Of a stretch of DNA of 36,612 bases, positions 20,180 through 29,227 are shown one piece after another. The notes beneath the pieces are model-generated. The model had not been told where the DNA came from and did no database searches. It worked only from the letters and a program-made list of their open reading frames with translations. Position 1 is the first letter of the stretch; the number at the start of each line of letters is the position of its first letter. Where the stretch lies: contig SZWC01004947.1 in NCBI GenBank assembly GCA_023375785.1, positions 122,809 through 159,420 on the forward strand, in the 5' to 3' direction. Both the position numbers and the translations under genes were made by a program. Source of the DNA: Penium margaritaceum. Its lineage: Eukaryota > Streptophyta > Zygnematophyceae > Desmidiales > Peniaceae.

Positions 20180-20760
20180 ATGGTAGTTGGAAAATTACCT
20201 TTTTTGTCGTTTTTCTCTAGTCCTCAGGCCCCCCTTTTTTTTTTCTTTGCTCTCACCCTCCACTCCCTTTTTTGTAGTTCTCCCCTCTGCTCGCCTTAAG
20301 CCCTCACCTTTCTCTTTGTTCTTTTTCTTTCACTCACCTCAGGCGTACCCTTTTTCGTATTTTTGGTACTCTCCCTTCCCCCTTTTTCTCGATTGCTCGT
20401 AAGGTGGGCAAACGGAGAAAATAAGGAGAAAGGGGGGGTCCGGCTTGTCCGGCCCTCCCTCCCGTGCACGCTCGCTTGCTCGCTAAGAGAGCGAGTGAAC
20501 GAGTGGGTGTGGGGAGGAGGAGGGAGCGAAGGGGGGGGGGTCCTCTCCGCCCCTCTGACCCGGCCCCTCCGTCGGTCGGCCAACGGGGCCGACGGGGCCG
20601 AGGGGGCCCACGAGGCCGACGGGCCCCCTCCGAAGGGCCCCTCGGAGGGGCTCGGCGGGGCCCTCGGAGGGCTCCCCTCAGAAGGGGAGGAAGGGAGGGG
20701 GGGTGCGAACGGGGCCGACAGGCCCCCTGAGAGGGCCCCCCCCTCAGAGGAGGGCTGCGA
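20180..20760. repeat. Strand-skewed T-, C- and G-rich block in E2 leader
   Basis: 20190-20400 is pyrimidine-rich on the plus strand (runs of T and C). 20410-20760 is G-rich, with GGGGCCGA, GGGCCCCTCGGAGGGG and similar self-complementary pieces and several runs of 6-9 G. The ORFs over it are low complexity. It corresponds in position to the CTCG cluster of E1. No gene. Confidence 0.6.
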
Positions 20761-20769
20761 GGTCCTCCT

Positions 20770-21290
20770 CGCAGCGGCAGCAGCAGCTGCAGTGGCAGGT
20801 GCAGCTGCTGCGGTTGCTGCTGCTGCTATTGCTTCTCCTGCTGCTGCTGCTTCTGCTGTTGCTGCTGCTTTGCGTGGCAGCTGCTGCTCTTGCTTGCTGC
20901 TCCCGCCGCGGCTGTTGCTACTGCTTGCTGATGCCGACGTTGCTGCTTGCTGCTGTCGCCACTACTGTTGCTGCTGCGCGCTGCTACTACTGCCCTCACT
21001 GCTGCACGCTCCTGCTGCTGTCGCCGCTGCTGCAGTGGCTGCTGCCGCCGCTGCTACAGTGGCTGCTGCTGCTGCTGCTGCTGCTTTCGCTGCTGCTGCT
21101 GCTGCTACTGCTGCACACTGCTGCTGTTGCTAATGTATTGGCTGATGCACTGCTGCAGCTGCTTTCGCCGCTGCTGCTCCTACTACACGTTGCTGCTACT
21201 GCTACCGTCGGTGCTTCTGTTGCCGCCGCTCCTGTGGCTGCTGGTGCTGTTGCTTTTGCTGTTGCCGCCGCAGTCCTAGTGCTGCTATGC
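20770..21290. repeat. Triplet-rich (CTG/CAG) leader of E2
   Basis: About 520 bp of GCT/TGC/GCC triplets, densest at 20810-20870 and 21060-21125 (runs of six to nine CTG with few interruptions). Located just inside the primer site, as in C1 and E1. No coding frame with a domain. Confidence 0.85.
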
Positions 21291-21427
21291 GTGGCTCACC
21301 ACCCCTGAGGCGTTCGCATGCAGTCGCTTCGCGCTCCCTCACGATGCTGTCGGCGTGGCGCCACGTGGCGCGTTCTCTTTACATTCCGTCCACTACTGCT
21401 GCTTCTACTGCTCACACGCCCCCCTGT

Positions 21428-21439
21428 GCTCTGATACCA
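21428..21439 (-). other. E2 primer-binding site (tRNA-iMet)
   Basis: The minus strand reads TGGTATCAGAGC exactly, followed by ACAGGGGGG. It abuts the LTR end. Confidence 0.85.
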
Positions 21440-22106
21440 AATTGGAAATAAATTAGGGCATACAGGTCCACGCAAAAACGAACATGAGCTCTGTGTGTGA
21501 GTGCGATGCAAGACGGTAAGAATTTGGCTAAATCTAGAACGTTGAATGTAAAGAACAAGGAAGGAGTACAAATGAGCCCCTAGCGGGCTTAAGTAAGGGC
21601 GCCGGCAGCTAGCCGCACCGGGCCCCGTCACCCCCGCTGAGCCCAAACGAGTCAGCGGGGAGAACACACTGCGTACACCACGATAACAATAACGATGGTC
21701 TCCTCGAGGCACCGGAACAGCTCTCCGAGTGCCCGGGTCTCGACCACCAAGAAAATAAGAGCAGTGCCAGAAAATCTCAGAATCAACGTCCAGACATCAC
21801 ACACAGCTTTCCGAACATCGGAAGCGCTAGTACAGCCACCGGGTCTCCTCGTCGCACCGGTATAGTCCATCGGGTGCACGAGTCTCAACCCACCGAGAAA
21901 ACTCTCCTAGCTCCCGACAAGCTCACAGGGCTACCAGAACGCATCGACCGCGTCTCGCCGACGCTGTCGTAGGTCCTGGAGAAGTCTCGGTGCAGTTCAG
22001 AGGCCCGTTGTGTCGTCACGCCCTCCTCTACCATATACCCCGGATGTGGGTATATTGGTAAACTAGCGGTGTTGGTCGCGATGGGTGGAAGCCACGCAAA
22101 CCAACA
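21440..22106 (-). mobile_element. E2 5' LTR
   Basis: 667 bp, partner of 15567-16233. It carries hairpin modules at 21697-21745 and 21842-21890. Differences from the other LTR are scattered single substitutions (for example ATGCAGGCCCA versus ATACAGGTCCA), indicating a moderately old insertion. Confidence 0.9.
21697..21890. ncRNA. Two 49-bp hairpin modules in E2 5' LTR
   Basis: Copies at 21697-21745 and 21842-21890 correspond to those at 15824 and 15969. Small differences (ACCGG for ACTGG; CATCG for CACCG; CACGAG for CGCGGG) slightly weaken the stems, as expected for decay after insertion. Confidence 0.6.
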
Positions 22107-22134
22107 TTGCGAACGTAGTCGTGCGGTCAGAATC
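22107..22134 (-). mobile_element. C1 5' LTR fragment c
   Basis: TGCGAACGTAGTCGTGCGGT then CAGAATC aligns with TGCGAATGCTGTCGGTCAGA at 4073 onward. It is the short strip of C1 LTR left between E2 and G1; its last five bases GAATC are the G1 target duplication. Confidence 0.75.
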
Positions 22135-22565
22135 TGTAACACAACAAGCTTTTTGGAAAACGGAACCTAAAATTTACAGTCAAGAAAGACTGTCGCAATC
22201 ATTACCTGATTGCAACAGTCTTTCGGACACTGTTCTGCGACCGACACCCTGAGGTCACATCAAGCTTGACGCAAGCGCGTGAAGGAAATAGTGGAAATCG
22301 AATCCAAACGACCATCTCGGCAGAAAATACGGTCACGAAGTTTCCACCGTTCTTTCTAACGGAATACATAAATAGTTACAAATAATAAACAAATCATAAC
22401 TTTATAAAGAAACATCAACGTAGCTTCAAAAGGCGTGGCGAGCCATGACGACTCGGGCGAGGAAAAGACCACTCCGACTAGGAGGACAGTCATTCAGTTT
22501 TACAACGCAAACTTTTCCGAGCTCGCCGAGGCCTTTCGACGCTAAGTTTGAGTACTCGCTTTACA
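22135..22565 (+). mobile_element. G1 5' LTR
   Basis: 431 bp, beginning TGTAACACAACAAGC and ending CTCGCTTTACA. It aligns over its whole length with 30285-30711, with few differences and small indels (for example an extra T at AAGCTTTTTGG, and AGGAGGAC versus AAGAC). Confidence 0.92.
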
Positions 22566-22566
22566 G

Positions 22567-22578
22567 TGGCATGAGAGC
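22567..22578 (+). other. G1 primer-binding site, degenerate
   Basis: TGGCATGAGAGC follows the LTR end after one base. It differs from the iMet site TGGTATCAGAGC at two positions, so it is either a decayed iMet site or one for another tRNA. Confidence 0.55.
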
Positions 22579-23472
22579 TAGGTCGACCTGCTGACATCGC
22601 CCTTGTCTCCAATCCGTCGTGAGAATCCTCACACACCACGAGGAGTGGTGACTTAGTCGACGAGCAGCAGGTGACCTCGTGGTGGTGCTGGTGGAACGTC
22701 GCCCAGAGGTGCCAATACTCCACCACCTCCATGCGCGCACACCCCACCTCTACCAACCCAACCTACTTCCGCACAGCATTACTCTCACAAAGGGCTACTA
22801 GACCAACAAGCTGCCACATCAACCTCTTGCTACAGAAACAGGGGAGGCACAAAGGGCGAGCCAGGAGCCTTCAACATTTTTTTTTGGCGGGCGCCCAACC
22901 CAAGAAGAACAAGGGACCCGTCTGTCCCGGTTTTTCCAAGCAGAAAGGAGTAGGGAGAGCCATAACTTGGCCTCCAGTCCTCCGTTTCCTACGTCATTTT
23001 TTTGTTGGGTCCGTAAAATCTGCCACTACTTGTTCTAGCCATTTTTTCACCATTGTACTGTCATTCTGTGGCTATTTTGCAAAAAGTGATTTCTACCTTG
23101 CAATTTCTACTCTAGTTTCCAATTCTGTCTCCAACCTGCCAATCTATGACTTGAATCAGACAGCTGGTCCTGTTTAACATTGCCTGTCCTCCCCCTTTTT
23201 CCACACAAAAAAAAGGGTGAAGGAGGTTTGGCTTTGAGCCACCTCGGTCCACCACGGGTTTGAAGCGAGGCACACATAGTCCAACAGTGTGTCCTCCACC
23301 CTATTAGAAAAAAGGAAGAACAAAAAAAAGGGAAGAGGGGAGAGGGGGTTGGAGGAGGAGGTTGGAGAGTGAGAGAGCCGAAGCAAGGCCTTGCCACAAG
23401 GATGGCCGGCCTTGGGACCGGACTCTCCGCGGTCTTGGGGCGTGCTCCAAGCACCAGCCCCCGCCGCTCCAA
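22579..23472 (+). other. G1 leader
   Basis: Untranslated region of about 0.9 kb with A/T-rich runs (TTTTTTTTTGG near 22880, AAAAAAAAGG near 23210 and 23325). No ORF with a recognisable domain; the minus-strand ORF 23304-24086 is a shadow of Gag. Confidence 0.5.
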
Positions 23473-23478
23473 TGAACG

Positions 23479-25708
23479 CCCTTGGGATCTAAGGAGCGTC
23501 GCGGGACATTAGCGCCCGGCGCCCACCTCGCAAAGTCGCGCCGAGAGGCGAAGGCTAGAGGGGGAGGTACCCGCCCGGTGTCGCCAAGGGGCGGAATGCC
23601 AACATCTCCAAAGCATGGACAGCACCGCGAGACTCCCGTCGCAGTCGCTCGGCAAGGCGATGGAAAAAGTCGGTCGCTCGCCGTGGAGCTCGGTTTCGGC
23701 AACGAGGCCACGCCCGCCCCGAACACTCGTGCAAACGACGAGGGGTTGAAGGCCACCAAGGGGAACATCGCTGATGGTGATAACCCCGACAGGGTTGCCG
23801 AAGGAGACGAGCATGGAGATGAGTCACCCGACGAGCCAGCGGATCGCGTGGTCATTGAAGCGGATCGTGAAGCCGACGACGAACCGGATGCACATGACAC
23901 AACCAACAAGGGCAGTGAGGCAGGCGACTCCATGCCGAAGGAACCTGAAGTAGACGCTAACCAAGTGGAACGTGCATCCGACCCCGCGGACGACGAGGGT
24001 CGTGCTCTCGTTTCGGCAGGAGGGGAGCGAGCCCGGCCTGCGAGCCGGCCGAGTTCGGCAGTAGCGCAGCGTGCACTCGACAACACCGCGCGTCGCCTGA
24101 ACGTCGACGAACAACTCGATCACCTCCGTGCCCACCTCCCTGCTGAGGATTTCATGCTGGCCGTGACCGTCATGGGTGCTCTCGCATACGACGGTGACAT
24201 GGTGCGCGTCACACGGTGACATGGTTCGCGAACGGTCGTTCATGGTGCAGCGGATGAATGAGAAGCTGTACGAGGAAAACGGGAAGTTGATGCGCGAGGT
24301 CGCGGCCGCAAAACACCGCGCAAAGGTGGCAGAGCAGGCGCTCGAGGAACTTCGAGCCAAAGAAGCCAAAAAACAGTGTGCTGTGCTCAACGCAGCAGTC
24401 GGTGCGGCTCGTCACGTAGCCGAGGTGGAGTTGGGACAGATTTTGGAGCGCCGTGAGTGTGAAAGTGCGGAAATTGAACGTACGAATGTTCGCGATGCGC
24501 GTCGAGCTCCAATCGTCGATCCTGCTCCTCGCCTGGAAGCAAACGTGCCTGAACCACGGACTCGTGCAGCTCCAACTCGGGCCCAGAAGGAAGGCGGGAT
24601 TGGCAGCCATGTGGTTCTTGAGCCGGCCGACCGCTACGATGGCACGTGCGACGTCAACACGTTCCTGATGATCCTTCAGAGGCACCTCCGCCTTGCTCGG
24701 ATCGAGGAAGAGGAGTGGGGTGCACAAGGTATGCTTTCCTTGAAGCCAAAGCCGTTTGAGAAGCTCAGAGAGCTCTGCAAGCAGAAGCAGCAACACTCGG
24801 ACCCCACCTGGGAGGAGTATTGCAAACTGATGCGTGAGCTGTACTCCAAGCCTGCTGACTCGCAGAAGGCAAAGAAGGAGCTCGAAAGCCTCGTGCAGGG
24901 GAGCATGTCGGTGGAGCGGTATGTGGACGCATTTGTGAAGACTGCAAAGAAGGTCCACGATCGCCACCTGACAGAGCAGGCCAAGATTGACCTCTTTCAG
25001 AGCGGTTTGGCCAGCCCTCAGCTGGCCAAAGCGCTCTGAAAGAGGTCAATCTTGGCCTTCTGTCTACACGACAATGGCAATGAGTGGAAGTCCTTGCACG
25101 CACTGACAGCACGTGTGTGCGCAGTGTACAAGCAGAACTCCAGCCTGTGGGATCGTGACGCGCATGAAAGCGGGTCGGCGCGTGAGGTGCCGTCAGTGCC
25201 AACGGGCGGTGCACCAAAGCGGGCAGCGGAGGCGACGTCTAAGCCCTCCAAGAAGGTCCGCCGACATGGTGGAGAGAAAAACTCCCGCTCTTCTATCATC
25301 TGCAGACGCTGCCACCAGGCTGGGCACATTGGGCGCGACTACCCCCAGCGTGACCAGCAGCAGCAGTAGCAGGGACAACAACAGGGCCAACAGCACGGTC
25401 ATGGTGGGCGCCAAGGCGGAAGGCCAAACCGCTTCCACGGTGGTGGCCAGAACCGCTTCCAGGGCGGCGGTCAGCACCAGGGTGGGCAGCGTGATGGCAA
25501 CAAAAATGCCCCTGCCGGCCAGGGACGCCCTCATGGGGGGCAGCGCCAAGGCCATGCATTTGCAGCCATCCAGCGTCGGAGGGCACAGGGCGGTCAGCGT
25601 GGACACGAACGTCCCTGTGACGATGACCAGGACTTCGAGGGAGGTGCTAGGGGACGCGTCCACCGTCCCCAGCATGGTCGTGAGCAGGATTTTCACGATC
25701 CCCAGTAG
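23479..25708 (+). pseudogene. G1 Gag: acidic N-terminus, capsid-like region, zinc knuckle, RG-rich tail
   Basis: The frame opens after a TGA at 23473; the first ATG is 23596. It encodes an acidic Asp/Glu-rich region, then a coiled coil (MVQRMNEKLYEENGKLMREV), then a capsid-like Ty3 Gag stretch (YDGTCDVNTFLMILQRHL, WEEYCKLMRELYSKP, VERYVDAFVKTAKKVHDRHL). A knuckle CRRCHQAGHIGRDY at 25301-25342 has Tyr in place of the last Cys. A Gln/Arg/Gly-rich tail (GRQGGRPNRFHGGGQNRFQG) follows. Breaks: an imperfect 22-bp tandem duplication at 24191-24234 that shifts frame, an inverted duplication giving a stop at 25037, and TAG codons at 25367 and 25706 where CAG fits. Gag would package the element RNA. 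Confidence 0.8.
24979..25057. repeat. 37-bp inverted repeat inside G1 gag
   Basis: The arm at 24979-25015 and its reverse complement at 25021-25057 differ at one base, with a 5-bp loop CCTCA. The right arm runs back antisense over the coding sequence IDLFQSGLA, introduces a TGA at 25037, and then normal Gag (LHDNGNEWKSLHALTARV) resumes. Confidence 0.9.
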
Positions 25709-25737
25709 CTACTGGTGGGCTGCTATCTGGGGTTGCG

Positions 25738-26190
25738 GTGAATCATGGGAATGATGAGGACAGGATGTTCATGTTTTGTGATGATGATATCAAAAACTTT
25801 GAATTCTTATCGGCACAGCATTTCTCAATCGTTTATGTGCCTTTCGCGAATCCTGAGTCCCTCTACCATGATCGCTCATGCCCACTCTCATATGTGACCA
25901 AAGAAAACCTTGAAAATCACACGAGCCTGGTCGTAATCACGAAAGAAAATTGGCCAGAGGTGATAGAAGCTACACACAAAGCTCATGAGAAGAAATCTCT
26001 GACGTTGATAACTGTGGTCGTGCCTGTGGGTCCAGAAATGAACAAGTCTGCATTCAAAGGATGGGATAGAAACTGCTGGCTTCGTTCACCAAAGGACATC
26101 GCATGTGGGAATAGTTCAAGGACATGGTTGAACTACGAAGAAGCACTCATGCTTATCGGATCTACCATCTCGAGGGCAAGCCTCCAGTGA
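25738..26190 (+). CDS. Unidentified ORF between G1 Gag and protease
   Basis: A 150-residue open frame starting MNHGNDEDRMFMFCDDDIKN and containing FSIVYVPFANPESLYHDRSC, SYVTKENLENHTSLVVITKE and AFKGWDRNCWLRSPKDIACG. It lies where Gag normally runs into protease, in a different frame from both, and is visibly richer in A and T than the flanking Gag and Pol. It has no stop over 450 bp although its neighbours have many. I recognise no family. It may be a captured host fragment, a clade-specific linker domain or a fortuitous ORF. Confidence 0.4.
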   Translation: MNHGNDEDRMFMFCDDDIKNFEFLSAQHFSIVYVPFANPESLYHDRSCPLSYVTKENLENHTSLVVITKENWPEVIEATHKAHEKKSLTLITVVVPVGPEMNKSAFKGWDRNCWLRSPKDIACGNSSRTWLNYEEALMLIGSTISRASLQ

Positions 26191-26765
26191 GCCTTTTCAT
26201 ATGGAAGTCCAACGCATCGATGACCATGCAATTCGATGGCAAACTGGCAGGCGCCCCTGCACGCATCTTGATGGATATTGGGGCGGATGACTCGTTTGTG
26301 AGCGGGACGTTTGTACACACATGGCAGTTAAAGTACACGCCTCGCACCGGCACGGTGGTCTTCGGTGATGACAGAGAGGTGCCAGTCCTTGGTGACTGTG
26401 TGGCACGGATCACACTCCCCGGCTTCACCACCAGTGTCCGTCTTACCGTGCTTGATCTCATGGACCCGTTTGACGTTGTTCTTGGAGACCCGTGGCTTGT
26501 GCGCCACAAAGCATTCATGTGCTTTGACTCAAAGACATTGCAGATATGCAGTGGAAGGAGAATGGCCACCCTGTCTCCAATTCCACAAATTCAACGACCT
26601 GAAACGAAGGCTCAATCAAGCCTCTCGGCGCTCCAAGTGAAACGACGACTTCGACAAGGTTGCCGCAATTTTCTTGCAACCCTAAAGAAAATGGACGACG
26701 AGACAGAGGGTGAAGTACCCCAAGGGGTCGCCAACATACTCTCAGAATTCTCGGATTTTTTTTAG
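26124..26765 (+). pseudogene. G1 aspartic protease
   Basis: Contains FDGKLAGAPARILMDIGADD then SFVSGTFV, a retropepsin active-site strand (26274-26285) in which the usual D-T/S-G is D-I-G (ACN to ATT). It continues with VPVLGDCVARITLPGF, LTVLDLMDPFDVVLGDPWL and FDSKTLQI, typical of Ty3 protease. It runs into a TAG at 26763 where Gln fits (SDFF, stop, APPDGLPP). The Thr-to-Ile change would abolish catalysis. The enzyme would cleave Gag-Pol in the particle. Confidence 0.85.
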
Positions 26766-28303
26766 GCACCGCCGGATGGGCTACCACCTCGACGAACGGT
26801 CGGACATACCATTCCATTGGAGCCCAGAGTTGTGCCTCCCTTTCGGTCTGTGTATCGCTTGAGCCCAGTAGAACGACAAGAAGCAGAAGCCTAAATCAAG
26901 GAGTACCTCCGGAAGGGTTGGATTGAGCCAAGCTCTTCCCCCTTCGGGGCGCCGATCCTGTTTGTGAATAAGAAAGATGGAGGCCTCAGGATGTGTGTGG
27001 ACTATCGGGCATTGAACAAACTCACTGTCAAAAACCGGTACCCGCTCCCACGCATCGAGGACCTATTTGACCAGCTTCACGGAGCAAAAGTCTTTACGTC
27101 TCTGGATCTATCACAGGGCTACCATCAAATCCGGATCACGGAGGAGGATGTCCCCAAACGGCATTCAGAACTCATCTCGGGCACAATCAGTTTCGGGTCC
27201 TCTCCTTTGGACTAACGATCGCACCTGCCACATTCCAAGCAGTGATGAATAACATCTTCCGTGAACACCTTGGCAAGTCGGTCCTGGTGTATCTTGACGA
27301 CATCCTCATCTTCTCTAAGGACCATGAAGAACACGAGCGACAGCTCCGAATGGTGCTTGAGATCCTTCGCAAGAACCGCTTTTTCGCCAAGAGAAGTAAG
27401 TGCAAGTTTGCGCAGCCAGAATTGGAGTACCTTGGCCACGTCATTAGTGGCGAGGGAATACGGGTGGACCCTCGCAAGGTGCAGGTCGTGAAAGAATGGC
27501 CTCACCCCAAGAACGTGGGTCAGCTCCGCTCTTTCCTTGGACTCGCAAATTACTTCCGGCGGTTTATGAGAGGCTACTCCACGTTGGTAAGCCCTCTCAC
27601 CGCCCTGACCCGGAAGGCGAGCACATGGAGCTGGTCAGCAAAGTGCATTGAGGCTTTTGAGGCTGTGAAGGAGATGCTGATCTCGGCACTGGTACTTGCA
27701 CTCCCGAATCCAAAGAAGCCGTGGGAGGTACGCTGTGATGCATCGGTTGCAGGGTTGGGAGCTGTGCTCATGCAAGACGGCCACCCTGTTGCCTACGAGA
27801 GCCGCGAGCTCTTAGATGCAGAGACCAGGTATACCACCGGGGATCAGGAGTTGTTGGCAGTCGTGCATGCTTTCAAAGTATGGCGCTGTTATCTCGAAGG
27901 TGCCGAGGGACAAATCACGGTGGTCACAGACCACAACCGCCGCACGTACTTTCAGACGCAACCGAACCTTTCAAGACGGCAGGCACGGTGGAGTGAATAC
28001 CTAAGTCGCTTTACATTCACCTGGCAGTACAAACCAGGACGGGTTAACGTGGCAGACCCATTGAGTCGAAACCCAACACATTTGAGCCTCATGCTGAGTG
28101 CGAATGAGATCACAAATCGGCACTTTACCGCTGTTGCGGTGGCGACAACATTGCACACAAACCCACTCCGCCCACCCCCAAGACCACTCGTCACTGTGAA
28201 CCCTTTCAAGAATCGCATTCGGATGGGCTACACTTTGGACCCCTGGTTCACCGAGCCAAAAAACATTGAACGCCATGGCCTTGTGGAGGCTGCCGGGTTA
28301 TAG
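26766..28303 (+). pseudogene. G1 reverse transcriptase and RNase H
   Basis: RT: APPDGLPPRRTVGHTIPLEP; a TAA at 26892 where CAA fits; [54 protein letters not shown] one-base loss in an A run near 27156 then shifts the frame; it resumes with [14 protein letters not shown] and VLVYLDDILIFS (YLDD at 27290-27301). The connection and RNase H follow (WEVRCDASVAGLGAVL, GDQELLAVVHAF, VVTDHN, YKPGRVNVADPLSR), ending in a TAG at 28301 in a GLWWHGGQ-like context. The polymerase and RNase H acidic residues are kept. Confidence 0.95.
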
Positions 28304-29227
28304 TGGCATGGCGGGCAGGTAGTGGTCCCGGATGTCAATAACTTGTGACAACAGATCATGTTCGAGTTTCACAATCCGCCCTCCTCAGGTCACATCGGAA
28401 CGAAGAAGACAGGACATGCGCTGGCTCAGCACTATTGGTGGTCAGGATGGAGCAGTGACGTCAGAAAGTACTGCATGGTGTGTGATCCGTGCCTTCGCAA
28501 CAAGACTTCGAACAAGGTACCTGCGGGGCTCCTCCAGCCTCTACAACTCCCTGACATCCCATGGGAGTCGGTGTCTATGGATTTCATCATGGGACTCCCA
28601 GAGACCAACAAAGGCCACGATGCCATCTTGGTCGTTGTGGACAGGGTAACAGGAATGGCCCATTTCATGCCCACAACAACTCGCATCACAGCGGAAGAGA
28701 CTGCCAGGCTTTTCTACGAAGGCGTCATCAAGTACCACGGCTTACCCATGCGCATCATCTCCGACCGTGCCCCGCGCTTTGCAAGCCGGTTTTGGCTTGC
28801 ATTGCAAGAACGGTTTGGAACGCGACAAAGTATGTCCTCAGCTTTTCACCCCCAAACTGATGGGCAAACTGAGCGCATGAACCGCGCACTCGAGCAGATG
28901 CTTCGCATGTACATCGACCCAACAATGGAGGACTGGGACAACTATTTAGCACCAGCCAAGTTTGCTGTGAATAATGCGGTCAACGAATCGACTGGTTTTA
29001 TCCCATTCTTCCTCAATCACGGTCGGCATCCGGTGGTACCCGCTTCAATGGTGAAGTGTGGGGGCGGCGGTGATCAGGTGCCCTCCGCCCAGGCCTTTGT
29101 CGAGCGCATGGACGCCCTCTGGCGGGATGCCAAGGCCCATTTGTACGCGGCTTAACAGCGCCAGAAGGCCTATGCTGACCAGAGACGTCGTGAGCTGACG
29201 TTCTCCATCGGAGATCGTGTGCTATAA
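28304..29227 (+). pseudogene. G1 integrase
   Basis: In frame with RT. After a TGA at 28346 (Arg CGA expected) comes the zinc domain FHNPPSSGHIGTKK ... CMVCDPC with H-x6-H-x29-C-x2-C. The core follows: MDFIMGLPETNKGHDAILVV (first Asp), IISDRAPRFASRFW (second Asp) and HPQTDGQTERMNRALEQMLR (Glu), spaced as DD35E. FAVNNAVNESTGFIPFFLNH follows. A TAA at 29153 replaces CAA, and a TAA at 29225 occurs where Leu is usual (GDRVL, stop, STQNLRL). The catalytic triad is intact, so loss of function comes from the stops. Confidence 0.95.

Larger units (their letters stand above)
15567..22106 (-). mobile_element. E2, non-autonomous copia-like LTR element related to E1
   Basis: LTRs are at 15567-16233 and 21440-22106, both 667 bp. 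Flanking pentamers are CTGCG (15562-15566) and TTGCG (22107-22111), a target duplication with one transition. The primer site is at 21428-21439 and the polypurine tract at 16234-16242. The interior holds a GCT-triplet leader, a GC-rich block, a long ORF with a zinc knuckle homologous to that of E1, and hairpin modules; it has no polymerase, integrase or protease. LTR starts are shared with C1 and E1 (TGTTGGTTT), so the three probably used the same machinery. Confidence 0.8.

Noticed and set aside
23304..24086. 260-residue minus-strand ORF
   Set aside because: Antisense shadow of the GC-rich acidic Gag region, Ser/Arg/Ala-rich without a domain.
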